A program made the position numbers and the translations under genes. The notes under the pieces are model-generated. The model saw nothing but the letters and a program-made list of their open reading frames with translations, had not been told where the DNA came from and made no database searches. From Cliona cf. orientalis (lineage: Eukaryota; Porifera; Demospongiae; Clionaida; Clionaidae): DNA of 64,000 nt. Positions 46,996 to 64,000 of this stretch are shown piece after piece. How positions within the stretch are numbered: the stretch's first letter is position 1; each line of letters begins with the position of its first letter. The DNA lies in the NCBI GenBank assembly GCA_963930775.1, contig OZ005691.1, positions 9,855,000 through 9,918,999 on the forward strand, read 5' to 3'.

Positions 46996-47775
46996 ATGAG
47001 TTCCGTGCGACTAGGAAGAGTCAAGAAGGAGTTGGAGAGGCTGAAAAAGGATCCTCCCTACGGCGTTTCCTGCTGGCCGAACGAAGGACGGATAGACTGC
47101 TTAGAGGCCAAGCTTATTGGTGCAAAGGAGACAGCCTATGAGGGTGGAGTATTCAAGCTGGAGATTCGTCTACCTGACCGTTACCCATTTGAGCCCCCGC
47201 AGGTGAAATTCATCACGAAAATCTACCACCCCAACATTGACTCGGCTGGAAGAATATGCCTGGATGTGCTTAAATCCCCTCCACAAGGCTCGTGGAAACC
47301 TTCACAAAATCTCTCCACCATCTTGACATCGATACAGTTACTGCTTTCCGAACCTAATCCCGATGACGGATTGATGGCTGATATATCGCAGGAGTACAAG
47401 CAAGATAGACCGGCCTTCTTGAAGAAAGCTAAAGAATGGGTGGACTTGTACGCTAAAGCGGATCAAACTAGTTCCAAGTTAGACCAAGAGACTTTGAAAT
47501 CGTTAAGTGCAGCTGCGGAAAACTTTTCCGATCCCAGTGTCTCAGTGGTTTCTAGTGAACCTAAGAGAAGCGAAAGAAATGTGTTGGTGCTTAAGGGCGT
47601 GGCGTCTCACGATAGAAATGATGGGAGTAAGAGTGCTGAAGGACGTGATGAGGAAGGTGATCGTAAAAATGGTACGAAGAGTGCGGGGAAAGGGGGACTA
47701 TCGAGGAAAAGGAGAGGGACAGGGTTGACTTCGGAAGAGATTCCCCAACCAAAGAAGTCCAATATCAACCTTTAA
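46996..47775 (+). CDS. UBE2T: Ubiquitin-conjugating enzyme E2 T
   Basis: Single-exon ORF of 259 codons. Residues about 1-155 form a UBC fold: LGRVKKELERLKKDPPYGVS at the first helix, RYPFEPPQVKFITKIYHPN with the HPN motif at 78-80, and the active-site cysteine C88 in GRICLDVLK. The GSWKPSQNLSTIL segment and lack of an insertion favour UBE2T. Known role: E2 working with FANCL to monoubiquitinate FANCD2/FANCI in interstrand crosslink repair. The C-terminal ~100 residues are charged and low complexity, longer than in human UBE2T (197 aa), and end with a basic KRRGTG segment that may be a nuclear signal. Divergent neighbour: Skeletor-like gene. Confidence 0.9.
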   Translation: MSSVRLGRVKKELERLKKDPPYGVSCWPNEGRIDCLEAKLIGAKETAYEGGVFKLEIRLPDRYPFEPPQVKFITKIYHPNIDSAGRICLDVLKSPPQGSWKPSQNLSTILTSIQLLLSEPNPDDGLMADISQEYKQDRPAFLKKAKEWVDLYAKADQTSSKLDQETLKSLSAAAENFSDPSVSVVSSEPKRSERNVLVLKGVASHDRNDGSKSAEGRDEEGDRKNGTKSAGKGGLSRKRRGTGLTSEEIPQPKKSNINL

Positions 47776-48209
47776 CTTTATTATAGCTAAATTCAATACT
47801 TACAGTGCATGTGTCACTACTATAAAGTGCATGTATATCTCTCAGCAATAATGATTGTTAAATACTGATGTCATCGTATGTTGTGTTCATAGATTTCCAC
47901 TTTCGAATTCACTAATTTTGACTAAAAATATTATCACAATGTCATAAGATCTCTATAATAATTATTATACGATTATTCAATTCTCTGCAATAGGTACTAT
48001 AATAGATACAGTACGTGTTTCTACAATAAAAAAAGAATGGGAATATCGTTGGTATCTAAAATTAATCTTAAAAAAAAACCTACTATAACAGTGTCATAAT
48101 GCAGCTACAATATCAATCAAGGTCTATATCAAACAATAAAAAATCTATAGCTAGTAGTAACCAGTTATAACAATTGTACTTTATGTCACACGTAATAATA
48201 TCATACGCT
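47776..48209. other. Intergenic between converging genes
   Basis: 3' ends of UBE2T (+) and the DM13 gene (-) face each other. AT-rich; no feature beyond possible polyadenylation signals. Confidence 0.5.
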
Positions 48210-55307
<7,098 letters not shown>

Positions 55308-55526
55308 GATAATATGCACTCAATCAGTAGGTATCGCCGGATTTGCCGAAAAGTGACCAGATCGATGCACGCGCGTGCGCATTAATTATCATCATGCGCG
55401 TAACAAGAATAACACAATGATTGCGAACCAGAGCTATGAATAATCTATAATAGATATCATAAATAATTAATTACTAGCTCAAAAACATTAGTTCTGATGG
55501 CTACACACAATAAATAATAATTATTT
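55308..55526. promoter_or_regulatory. Short gap: DM13 promoter region and DDX21 3' end
   Basis: Both genes are on the minus strand, with 219 bases between the DM13 start and the DDX21 stop. It must hold the DDX21 3' UTR and the DM13 promoter. GC-rich GCACGCGCGTGCGC at 55367-55380. Confidence 0.45.
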
Positions 55527-56855
55527 TTAGTGAGTTCTTGTGAAGTTTCTTGGTCCACTGCTTGCTTGCTTTTTGTACCCGTTGGTCCTGAAGGACCTCT
55601 GTCCCTGAGACTTACCCCACCCACCAGAAGAGCCAGACGATGTGAAGCTATTTCCACTACCACCGTACCGACCAGTACCTGAATAACAGAATGGTATTTT
55701 GTATACCATAGTAAGGACTTCAATTTAATATTCTGTTTCTCGGGCTGGCCTTTCCTCAGGATAGGGTCGGTAGGCCGGCTTGTAACTGAAAATAAATACA
55801 ATTAACTGGGCGTGTCCTAGGTCAATAATCGAGTCTTATCTCGAAAAACCAATTGCGCATGCTCAGAACATACATGTAATTAAACCTGACCTCTGATCTT
55901 AAAGCTAACAAACTTTTTCTCTGAAAGTAGGGTCGGTCAGGTCCGAGAAACAGAGCATTAAATTGAGAGTCTAAAATCTATAGAAATACCCGGTTGGTTG
56001 GTGATAATTATAATCAAATTTTTTATAACCGTTGCTCTTACCTTGTCTAGATCTTAGTTTGTCGTAGAAGTCCTGAGGCCGGTCCTTCAGATCAGGGAGG
56101 GAGGTCGGAGTGCAGAGCTTCACATATCCATCACGCCAGTTCTCCTACACACACACATATTATACACACGCACACACACACACACATACAAATAATATAT
56201 TTTTTTAAATTAAATTTTAATGATGATTTCATGGTATAGGCTTTGAAGCCAAGATATCTAGACTACAAAATATCAACTTCTAAAGGTGAATCTCCATTGA
56301 GACTCTAATAGCACACATTCTAATGACTGTATACACATGTACAATGAAGATCCAAATGGCTGAAGTTTAGACTCAAGTGCAGTGTTACTTAGTAGCATGA
56401 TGCATTTCATTAGCAAACGGCGACATTCCAAATTGCAAGCATTCTTACAGTGAAAATCATGAGCTTCTTACACGTACACGTCGTGTAAGTTGTGCGATTT
56501 CTAAGTGCCTTAGATATTAAATATTTGGTTCTGATCAATCAAACTGTAGGACTTGTGCGATAACCAGAATCAACACATGGGTGTTAGTCTCGGACTATGA
56601 ATATAAAAATTAGTTAGGTGTGAACTGTACAAGACAGACGGTGACATGAAAAGGTTACAGATAGTCATGTACATGTACATGCACTCCCGAGGGAAAGGTG
56701 AGAGGAGAGGGAGGGGGGGAGGGAGAAGAGGGAGGGACGAGGAAAAGGGGGAGGGAAAGGTGAGAGGGAGGGAGAGAGGGAGGGAGGGAGTGTATGGGAA
56801 AGTTATTAATTATCATCAGGAATGTAGTTGAACATAACCGACATAAAATTAAACG

Positions 56856-56926
<71 letters not shown>

Positions 56927-59900
56927 GGGAGGGAGGGAGGGATGGGGGAACGAGAGTTTACAATAATTTCCAGCAAATATACCTTGACTACATCAGAAAG
57001 GTCAGAAGGGAGGTCAAAGACCACGCCTCTTGAGTCCTTGCTCATCCTCAGACCCTTCACGGAACTCTTCACCTCGGGAGGGAAGCAGCGCTCAAGGATC
57101 TTCCAAAAATAGCTGACGTGGCGGATTTCGCTGTCACCATAGAGATGATAGGTAGTAAAACCCTGTCATAAGTGAGAAATGGACGAATTTGAAACTTCAA
57201 TTTCAATAATCCCAATCAGAGGGAAAATATCCCATTTATGCATATAAACACAAGTATAGATTGATATCCATGCCTGAATGTACAGTAGATTATAGATGAG
57301 TGGTGCAGTATCTATAGATATCCGTGTACGTGTACTACTGACATTGTAGATTACATATAGATAAGGGATCTGTGGTGCTCTAGTACAGTTCGGCTGCTAC
57401 CCCACCAACGCATGCACGATTGAATGAACAAAGTCCATCAACCATGTTAAAATTTTGTATGAACAGAGCGACCACTGAAATGGTTTTATCACACCTGTTG
57501 TGGAAGATAAAAGACTATAATAATAATTATATCATCAGCCGCAATAAATCATCAGCCGCACCTTAGTGACATGTCAGACTACCCATCATGCGTGACAAAT
57601 AGTTGCACACCATTAATTACTTTTAGAGGATATTATGTGCATGCACAGTTGTGTTCACACATGTGGCATGTGAATTAAAGCGCAGAGGTCAAAGCGGACA
57701 GCATCTGTGACGGACATGAACACTCATGGAACATTCAATCAACACTCTCTAGCTACAAATTATCAGCATTTTATGTTCAACCACTTCTACACAATAATTC
57801 TATACTATCAGGACCTACATGTATACCGGTATAGATACACAGATGTGAATTATTTTGGGACCTACATGTATAGCGGTGTAGACATGAAGACGCGGATTAT
57901 TTTGGGATTGGCACCAACAAAACACATATGTGCATGTAAAGTATGAATGGAGCAATAGTTAAAAAATTATTGCACGAAATACATGTACATTGTATTTTAT
58001 GTTCAACCACTGCTACATAATAAGACATACATGTATAGCGGTACAGACACGCAGATGTGAATTATTTTGGAATTACTTTGGGATTGGCACCAACAAAACA
58101 TGTGTGCATGTAGAGTGTGAATGGAGCAAAGACAAGAGTGGGGCAAACGGTCTCTGCACACATGTGCATGTGGTGCTCTAGCTCAGTTTAGTTTGGCTGC
58201 TATCAACACGTGCGGGCGGCATGAATATGAATGAATGTGATGGCTACTCACCATGGTACTAGCAGCATCGCTATACATGTATAATAATTGTGACCTGCTA
58301 TGAGAAATGGGACCATTTATGGACGATGGTAGTGTTCAATTTTTATGCCCAAATAGCTTTCTTTCGACAAAATTATGTAGCTGGTTGTGAGTAGCTACAG
58401 CCTAGTATGCGTGTATAGGCACAAACAGAGCAGATCAGCTACATGAACACCATACATGCAGCTACATACTACAAACAAAAGAACTCCCAAATGGTCCCTT
58501 TTCTCATAGCTGGTCACATTTTATCGGAAAGTATATGTACATGTACCACCCGAGATAAGGCCACCCTTTCACAAGGGCCGAAAGATCATTCCCAGGGGTA
58601 CCCAAAGCTGTAGCTATTTCCCATAGATACTACTGATCAATATACATGTACTGTAAATCACAAATATTTCATTGTTAAAATATTTTTTGATAACCTGGCT
58701 TGTGCGAAAATTAAACGCGCGAAAATACATATTATGCAATATTGACAATAATGCGGTACAGGGTCGTTTGTCCGATAATTATTGCATGAAATATTTTAGA
58801 CACAAAATATTTGCCATTTACAGTACCTCTCAAAAGGAAACAGTGGCATAAATGACTACTCAGTCAGTCCAGGAACTAGTAGCCACAGTAGCTAATATGG
58901 TTAGTGTGTAGGGAACCCTCTGATTACCCAATAGTGGCCACTATAGAGTGGTCCCATTGTACATGTACATGTACATGTACATGCATGTGTACAATAATGT
59001 GTACATGTGCCATAATAATAATTATTATTGTGGCATACCTGGTGTGCTGATAGCAGTGATCTAGAGACGATGTCCTTAGCTCCGGCGATGTAGGCTAGGG
59101 CCGCGGCAACTGCACTGGTTGCCCCCTTCTCTTCAATCAACTCCTCAGCGGCTTCATGGAACTGAGCAATGACGCACTCCGGAATACCATCTAGACACCT
59201 AATGATAAATTTCAATATGGTGGAGGGTGGTGAAATAAGTAGTACCAAGTTTATAAGCTCTTGATTTGGTAGCATAAACAAAATCATTGGATGGAGCACA
59301 ACGTTAGGTAAGAGGTCGTCAATGCGATAGGTAAAGATCGTCATCCTACATCTGCGACTAGGTATAGGTCGTCAAACATACATGTCTGCTAATACTAGGC
59401 TACATGCACGTACTTGTAGAGGCCTTACTTGATTGAGTCCTTGGCTCCAGCCTTGACGATGTCTACAGGCTGAGGGGCTCCAATCCTCTGAAACTGAACA
59501 CCAGACTTCCTCTCCACCAGAGGAATCATGTGCTCCTGCTGAGACTTGTAGAACAGGATACTGACACCGGTACGACCAGCTCTGCCTGTTCTACCACTGC
59601 GATGGATGTAAGACTCAACATCCTGTTGAGGTTAATAAGGGAAACATGATGTAATGCAAGAGAATGAGTGAATAATCTATTGGATACTAATTATAAGTAT
59701 GAATGATATACAGTGGAAAAACTACTAACATTAAATTTATGAAAAATACCACATTCTCTCATCTCTCCCTCTCTTTCTCCCCCTCTCTCCCTCTCCCTCT
59801 TTCTCCTCTCTCTTATTCTTTTTCTCCCCCCTCTCTCTCTCTATCCCTCCACCTTTACCTTTTCTCTCGCTCACTCATTCTCTCTCCTTCCCTTCACCTC

Positions 59901-62834
59901 TCTCTTCCCCTCTCCTCCTCTCTCCTTCTCTCTCTCTCTCCATCTACCTTTACCTTAGGTGGTTCACACTGAATGACCAGATCTACTTCGGGTATGTCCA
60001 GTCCTCTAGCTGCCACATCTGTGGCCACCAAAACCTGAAAACGACCTTCTCGAAAACCCTGCATGCAAAAGTAAACAGCATATTTATGGTACTAATGCAT
60101 GTACATGTATGTAATACTAGTAGCTACATGTACATGTAGTTCAGGCTGTGTACATGTACAGATATATGCATGGGAGTCCTAATATTCGTTCATGCCTGTT
60201 AACAGCAGCTCTACTACCTTAGAGTGACAATTATTTGCATGTATATACATGTTTTCCTACCTTTAGAGTGATTTCTCTCTGTTTCTGTTGGATGTCTCCG
60301 TGGAGAACCTGACAGTCCTGTTTGAGGGAGGAGCTCAGAGCCAGCTCATTGGCCTCCGCCTTCGTACGAGTGAAGATCATCGTACGACCATGAGCTCCAC
60401 TGTACACCTGAATTATACAATACACACACACCATTGTAACATTGAGATACCGTCGATCTGGAAATTTTCGTGTAAAGAAACTTTCGTATGATAAATTTTC
60501 GTGTAAAAATATTTTCATAGGAACAACCCCTTACCGCATTAGCGTTAATAATGCATGCTAATTTTCGTAAGATTAATTTTCGTAGCCGCCATCGACTACG
60601 AAAATATTTTTACAACAAAAATTTCCAGATTTACAGTACTGTAACTGTGGCGCTTTACAAGCACGAAATATCGTATAACCACTCAGCCTAGATCTACATG
60701 CAGAAGCTCCTGTCCTCTTTAAATCAATCTATGTTTTATACTGCCACACAATACTATAGCATAGACTGGTCCAGGTTTATATTAACGGAAGGGTTCACAT
60801 GTGTTCATACATGTACATGTACATGTATCTATATTGATTTGTACTGGAGCACCACAGACCCTTCGTCTCATCTAGTGGTGTTTCCCCCAGCATACCTGCA
60901 TTAGGGTGGGGGCCACCCGGTTTGACTTGGGGCTAATTGGATAAACATCAAAGAAGTGGGTGGAGTTTAAAGCCACAACTTAATAATATTTAAGAATGTC
61001 TAAGCACCTGGTTTGGATTCTATTCTAGGAGAATCTCTGCATCTATACACATGTATTGTAAGTAAGCCAGTTAGAAGGAAAAAACAACCACATGTAGGAC
61101 AGCCTCCTGTATGTACACATGCATATAATTATATAATTCCTCTTATCAATCTTTACCTGTATAACATCAGCGATGGTTGATGGCCTCTCAGCATACGGAC
61201 AGCAGATAGCCTTGTGCTCCACACTCACAGCCGTCTTCAAACTCTCTCCACCAATCAGATCCACGACGACCCTGTCATGTGACATGTACTTATCGGCCAC
61301 CTCCCTCACCCAGTACGGCACTGTGGCTGAGAACAGCAACATCTGAGGCTTTGCTGACTCAGCACCTAGAGGAAGCGAAACATATGATGTAGTACATTCT
61401 ATAGTCACCATGGCACATACATGTATACATGTACTTCTACAGATAATTCAAAATTTAACGGAAATATTAACATTCGCTGAAGCGGAGAGGCACCTAACTA
61501 ATTCGATAATGACTTTACTATGGTCTACCGTCGGCATATCCCATACATGTACATGTACATGTAATGTAATGGCACAAAATTATTGTACACATACATGTAC
61601 ATGTATAATAATAATATTATATGTATCTTAAAACTTACTTTCATTGAAAGACTCTCCTAGAATCTCCTCCACAGATTCAGCAAATCCTCTTTCCAGCATC
61701 TGATCAGCTTCATCGAGAACCACATGTCTGCAGAGAGGGGAGGGATTAACCTTTTAAGGATCGACTAATGATGCCTCAATTTCGATGTAGGTACATGTAC
61801 AGACATGTAAAATGTTTAATTTCAGCATCAATAGCATTTTACAATTCCCGAGCCTTCTCTAATTATACGTGCACGTAAATGTAAGTAGACTCATATTCCT
61901 AAATGAGCCAGGGGATAAGAATATGTTTATACATACACATAGTGCTAACGATAGTCTCACTTTAGCTTGGTTAGGTCTAGAGTTCCTCTGTTGATGTGGT
62001 CCAGTATCCTTCCCGGAGTCCCCACCACAACATCCAGTCCTCTAGCAATGGCCGACTCTTGAGGCTCATACGCTGAACCACCGTAGATACAAAACGAAGA
62101 TATGTCTTCGTCCGATAAAGCCTTCAGTTCACCATACACCTGATTGGCCAACTCTCTAGTGGGGGCCATCACCAATACAACAGGGGGTCGCCCCCTTAAT
62201 TTTTTCAATCCCCCCTCACTGCCTTCCCCGGCTGCCAGACGCTCCAGTAATGGGAGAACAAACGATAGGGTTTTCCCCGTCCCAGTCCTAGCCTGTCCAA
62301 TCACGTCCTTGCCGTCATAGACAGGGTCAAAGGTCATGTACTGTATCGGGAACAAGTACTTGATTCCATGCTCTTTCAAAGCTTTTCTGGTCTCCTTGCG
62401 AATACGAAACTTTGACAGTTTTCCAAGCTTCTTTTGTTCATCTTTACATAAACTTTCGTCATGAGGGGGAGGGGAGGGGTCCACTGGGCGTGGCTCAGGT
62501 GTGGAGACTCCACCCACACTGTCATCCGAGGGAGTAGACTCGTGTTGACCATCGTTCATCTGACTAGAGAGCTTAGAACGTTTGATTTTGGAGTGACCTT
62601 CAGACAAACCTTCCTACATGGAGAAATAGCACAACTATGTGGCCAAAATCCATTATGAAGATGGGGTATAATTTTCAATACAGAGAGGGGCTACCAAAAT
62701 TATCATTTTATTCATGACATGGGCTGAAATTTGATCAAGACATACATACATGTACAATGTAAATTTTAGAATTCTATCCATCCATCCCTATGTTTTTTGT
62801 ATAAACTCACGATCTTTCTCTTTGTTCCACGCAT
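55527..62834 (-). CDS. DDX21: DEAD-box RNA helicase with GUCT domain (DDX21/DDX50 type)
   Basis: Eleven exons, minus strand: 62811-62834, 61961-62613, 61639-61727, 61157-61365, 60261-60407, 59954-60058, 59429-59622, 59039-59198, 56983-57162, 56042-56144, 55527-55678; exactly 672 codons with stop. Basic/acidic N terminus, then FPIQ (Q motif, about 96-99), ARTGTGKT (116-123), PTRELA, TPGR, DEAD (about 231), [41 protein letters not shown] domain follows ([18 protein letters not shown] ... [17 protein letters not shown]), which defines the DDX21/DDX50 group. The Gly/Ser/Arg-rich tail fits the FRGQR-type RNA-binding end of DDX21. Known role: nucleolar helicase in rRNA transcription and processing. 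Human DDX21 is 783 aa. Confidence 0.93.
56672..56950. repeat. Purine-rich intron segment with (AG)n microsatellite
   Basis: GGGA/GAGG-rich from 56690 to 56790, then about 31 GA units at 56861-56922. In an intron of the DDX21 gene. Confidence 0.9.
57163..59038 (-). other. Longest intron of DDX21
   Basis: 1,876 bases. Holds a direct repeat: 57768-57950 and 57995-58135 share ATGTTCAACCACT, GTGAATTATTTTGG and TTGGCACCAACAAAACA. Also holds the MITE at 58649-58825. No exon-like sequence. Confidence 0.65.
58649..58825. mobile_element. 177-bp MITE with TACTGTAAATCACAA termini
   Basis: TACTGTAAATCACAAATATT at the left matches the inverted right end AAAATATTTGCCATTTACAGTA apart from two or three bases. 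No coding capacity. Confidence 0.7.
59755..59950. repeat. Pyrimidine-rich low-complexity tract in a DDX21 intron
   Basis: CTCTCTCCC-type sequence for about 190 bases; ends next to the exon 6 donor. The 89-aa Ser/Leu ORF is an artefact. Confidence 0.85.
60448..60638. mobile_element. 191-bp MITE with TACCGTCGATCTGG termini, copy B
   Basis: Second copy of the 48287-48466 family. Left TACCGTCGATCTGGAAATTT, right AAATTTCCAGATTTACAGTA. Located in an intron of DDX21. Confidence 0.8.
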
Positions 62835-62996
62835 GATGGAGTTTAGTAAATTATGCTAAAGAATCCTAAGTCCTTCAGCAAACGCAAAGATGAAGCTCGA
62901 ACTCGAAGATCAAAACGAAGTGGTCAACACGTGGTCAGATTACTAGCTCCGCCCACTAACGTTGAGCCACGCCCATCCAGCTCCGCCCACAAAGAC
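62835..62996. promoter_or_regulatory. Divergent promoter region (DDX21 / RWD gene)
   Basis: The DDX21 start codon (62834) and the first in-frame ATG of the RWD gene (62853) are 18 bases apart. If the RWD protein starts at 62997 the gap is 162 bases. CCGCCCAC boxes at 62949 and 62983 resemble GC-box sites. A shared compact promoter is likely. Confidence 0.5.
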
Positions 62997-64000
62997 ATGA
63001 ATCAGGACCAGGCAAGTTGTTGGCTACGTTTGCTGCTGATGTGATTGTGTTGCTGTACTGTATCGTAGGTAGATGAAGTGGAGGCCTTGAAGGCGATCTA
63101 CGAGGAAGACTTCAGGATAGTGAACGCGAGAGAAAAGTCTTTACGGGTCACCATCAGATCAGATGACCACTCCCTCTCCCTGGACCTACTGGTGAGAGCT
63201 TCTCTGAGAAGGAGGGAGGGAGAAAGGGAGGGAGAGAGAGAGGAGAGAGAGAGAGTGAGAGGGGAGATTTGTTGCACAAAGCAATCGTATATGTAGGGGT
63301 ATGTTAGTCTCGTATCAGTGCGGCCAGACTCTGTCTCAGGGATGCAATCTGATTGGTCGCGCCTCATACGAGATGCTGGGACAACTCGATGTATAGCACT
63401 TTACCAGACTCTCTCCCTCCCCTTCCCCCTCCCCCTTTTCTCTGAGAGAGAGTCTGGCTGCGCAAGACTAGGGGTATATGGACATTTCCATGTTTGTTCT
63501 CCCTCATAGATTATCTATCCTGATGACTATCCAATCACATCTCCTCCAATTTATGAAATCAAGTGAGTGCAAATTTGGTATAATATAAATAATGTACATT
63601 GTCATTTACATGTATGTATATTCCCGTTCTTTAATATATCAGAGATGCATATTGGATTGGCTCTGAGGGTCAACAGTATCTAGCTAGTTACCTCAAGGAC
63701 ATCTATGAGTAAGTTGAAAGTCTATTCTATACTGAATGATACACTGTGTATAAAACCTGACTGTTGCCTGCAGAGAAAGCAGAGGAGCTGTCATTCTCTA
63801 CCAGTGGATTGAAGCTGTCAGAGAGTTTTTAAATCAGAAAGCATCTGAGCTACATGAACTTCATGGTATGTATGTATATACATGACATTGTATGCATTGT
63901 GTGTAGTCCTTGTCCCCTCACTCATTTGTCTCTTTATTATCAGGGCCAGGCTGCATTTGCCTCCCTCTCCCCTTTATCATATTATGATCTTGACATAAGA
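62853..64000 (+). CDS. RWD-domain protein, IMPACT-like (5' part, cut by window end)
   Basis: Exons: (62853 or 62997)-63011, 63069-63191, 63510-63562, 63643-63708, 63774-63865; further exons lie beyond the window. The first intron seems to start with GC (CCAG|GCAAGT), the known GC-AG class; the others are GT-AG. The protein reads NQDQVDEVEALKAIYEEDF, then YPDDYPITSPPIYEIK and RGAVILYQWIEAVREFLNQK, a complete RWD domain. The closest family by eye is IMPACT/Yih1 (shared layout of xxILYxWxExxRxxLxQK), whose RWD binds GCN1 and restrains GCN2. Other RWD proteins are not excluded because the diagnostic C-terminal domain is outside. The ATG at 62997 gives the more typical start. Confidence 0.65.
63303..63469. 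mobile_element. 167-bp hAT-like MITE with 8-bp target duplication
   Basis: AGGGGTAT occurs directly at both edges (63295-63302 and 63470-63477). Inside, the left end GTTAGTCTCG... CGGCCAGACTCT is inverted at the right as AGAGTCTGGCTGCGCAAGACT. Eight-base duplications are typical of hAT elements. In an intron of the RWD gene. Confidence 0.7.

Overview
The window looks like nuclear DNA of an early-branching animal, most likely a demosponge (inference). It is AT-rich, with many small GT-AG introns, phase-matched modular exons, animal-specific families (Skeletor-type DOMON, DM13, ZU5/UPA, a Death-like plus Ig protein, UBE2T, DDX21) and many short inverted-repeat elements. I rebuilt the multi-exon genes by hand from splice signals and reading phase. 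DDX21 (671 codons), the DM13 gene (484), the Skeletor-like gene (466) and the Death/Ig/ZU5 gene all close in frame at every junction.

Layout. 0-8.2 kb is repeat-dominated: a foldback element with about 280-bp arms, a 188-bp MITE, and a three-copy ~1.05-kb tandem repeat whose middle copy holds a dead non-LTR retrotransposon with an inverted 5' part. 8.28-24.89 kb and 25.23-41.85 kb are two near-identical copies of a ~16.6-kb unit. Each holds, in order, the large Death/Ig/ZU5 gene (+), a relic FN3/transmembrane receptor fragment (+), an SLC15/POT-type transporter (-), a double-stranded-RNA-binding exon (+), a GC-rich conserved ORF block, a ~100-bp palindrome, and the last exon of a Skeletor-like gene (-). 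In copy 2 this last exon joins the complete Skeletor-like gene (41.6-46.8 kb). In copy 1 it is an orphan, which marks the breakpoint. 47-64 kb is ordinary gene-dense sequence: UBE2T (+), a three-DM13 secreted or anchored protein (-), DDX21/50-type helicase (-), and the start of an IMPACT-like RWD gene (+, cut by the window edge).

The most interesting item is the Death/Ig/ZU5 gene: [four Death-like exons + Ig] twice, then ZU5-ZU5-UPA (the PIDD1 order), then an unrecognised ~300-residue C-terminal domain whose Ser/Thr/Gly-rich alternating strand pattern resembles aerolysin-type pore-forming folds. It combines features of MALT1 (Death + Ig) and PIDD1 (ZU5-UPA). The tandem copy has a decayed 5' half (element inserted in an exon, partial exon duplication, frameshift) but an intact 3' half.

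The copies differ by single bases, element insertions and small indels, and one transporter copy has a nonsense mutation. These differences would also fit two allelic haplotypes wrongly assembled in tandem, which must be excluded. Next to the duplication, a DOMON/Skeletor gene and a three-DM13 gene flank UBE2T. These are the domains fused in the insect Skeletor and Knickkopf proteins, here on separate neighbouring genes.
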